Below, one piece after another: positions 63,989 through 64,000 of a DNA stretch of 64,000 nt. The position numbers and the translations under genes were made by a program. Within the stretch, counting starts at the first letter, position 1. Each line of letters opens with the position of its first letter. Source of the stretch: Bradyrhizobium sp. S69 (GTDB taxonomy: Bacteria > Pseudomonadota > Alphaproteobacteria > Rhizobiales > Xanthobacteraceae). The stretch is taken from contig NZ_LMUK01000019.1 in the NCBI RefSeq assembly GCF_009766005.1, forward strand, positions 13,106-77,105. Reading direction: 5' to 3'. Below the pieces are notes generated by a model that did no database searches, had not been told where the DNA came from, and saw only the letters and a program-made list of their open reading frames with translations.

Positions 63989-64000
63989 AGTCAGAGGGCT

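Overview
The window is chromosomal DNA of a high-GC alphaproteobacterium of the Bradyrhizobium / Rhodopseudomonas / Afipia-Oligotropha type (Nitrobacteraceae). The assignment rests on gene content (Omp25-like porin, petPR-type regulators, RibH2 behind an FMN riboswitch, the cox order M-S-L-D-E-F-G) and on many intergenic palindromic repeat families that I associate with this family of bacteria. It reads as core chromosome with one accessory-metabolism block. I saw no tRNA, rRNA, CRISPR array, transposase or prophage.

Layout. 1-13 kb: a minus-strand housekeeping run (lspA cut by the window edge, ileS, ribF, HAD phosphatase, degenerate EAL protein, prmB-moaE-moaD-pgsA with start/stop overlaps, uvrC) and one plus-strand CheY-like gene. 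13-18 kb: Omp25-like porin, cold-shock protein, rlmJ, RNase T2 and three small exported proteins. 18-21 kb: histidine kinase, PetR-like regulator and PetP/MarR-like regulator. 21-27 kb: ilvE, DUF2314, hisS, tautomerase, thioesterase, proC, YbjN. 27.6-28.4 kb: FMN riboswitch and ribH2. 28.5-39.9 kb: aerobic form I CO dehydrogenase cluster, with a coxC-like MHYT-LytTR regulator, coxM, S, L, D, E, F and G. This cluster is interrupted by a lower-GC, opposite-strand SGNH hydrolase gene and by two palindromic repeats. 40-52 kb: outer-membrane protein, VOC, LysR/SDR pair, prs, lipoprotein, pgeF-midA-lgt, dienelactone hydrolase, ubiK and rplY-pth-ychF. 52-64 kb: small membrane proteins, two MaoC genes, two NTF2-like paralogues, a frameshifted secreted-protein gene, a repeat-rich stretch with a folded-RNA-like element and a SEC-C pseudogene, an Imm50-like gene, uvrB with a repeat inside its reading frame, and a small zinc-ribbon gene.

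How the genes work together. CoxM (FAD), CoxS (two 2Fe-2S) and CoxL (Mo-Cu) form the CO-oxidising enzyme. CoxD, CoxE and CoxF are maturation factors and CoxG links to the membrane or quinone pool. The CoxL motif AYRCSFR marks a true CO dehydrogenase. A 13-bp direct repeat with an exact 21-bp period lies about 110 bp before coxM and is a candidate site for the LytTR domain of the coxC product. moaD/moaE supply molybdopterin, and ribH2 and ribF supply flavin, the cofactors this enzyme needs.

Two window-wide themes stand out. Several palindromic repeat families sit between genes, supply stop codons for two of them, and in uvrB have become protein sequence. Separately, tandem duplications of 12, 15 or 18 bp recur in frame near the N-termini of at least six genes.
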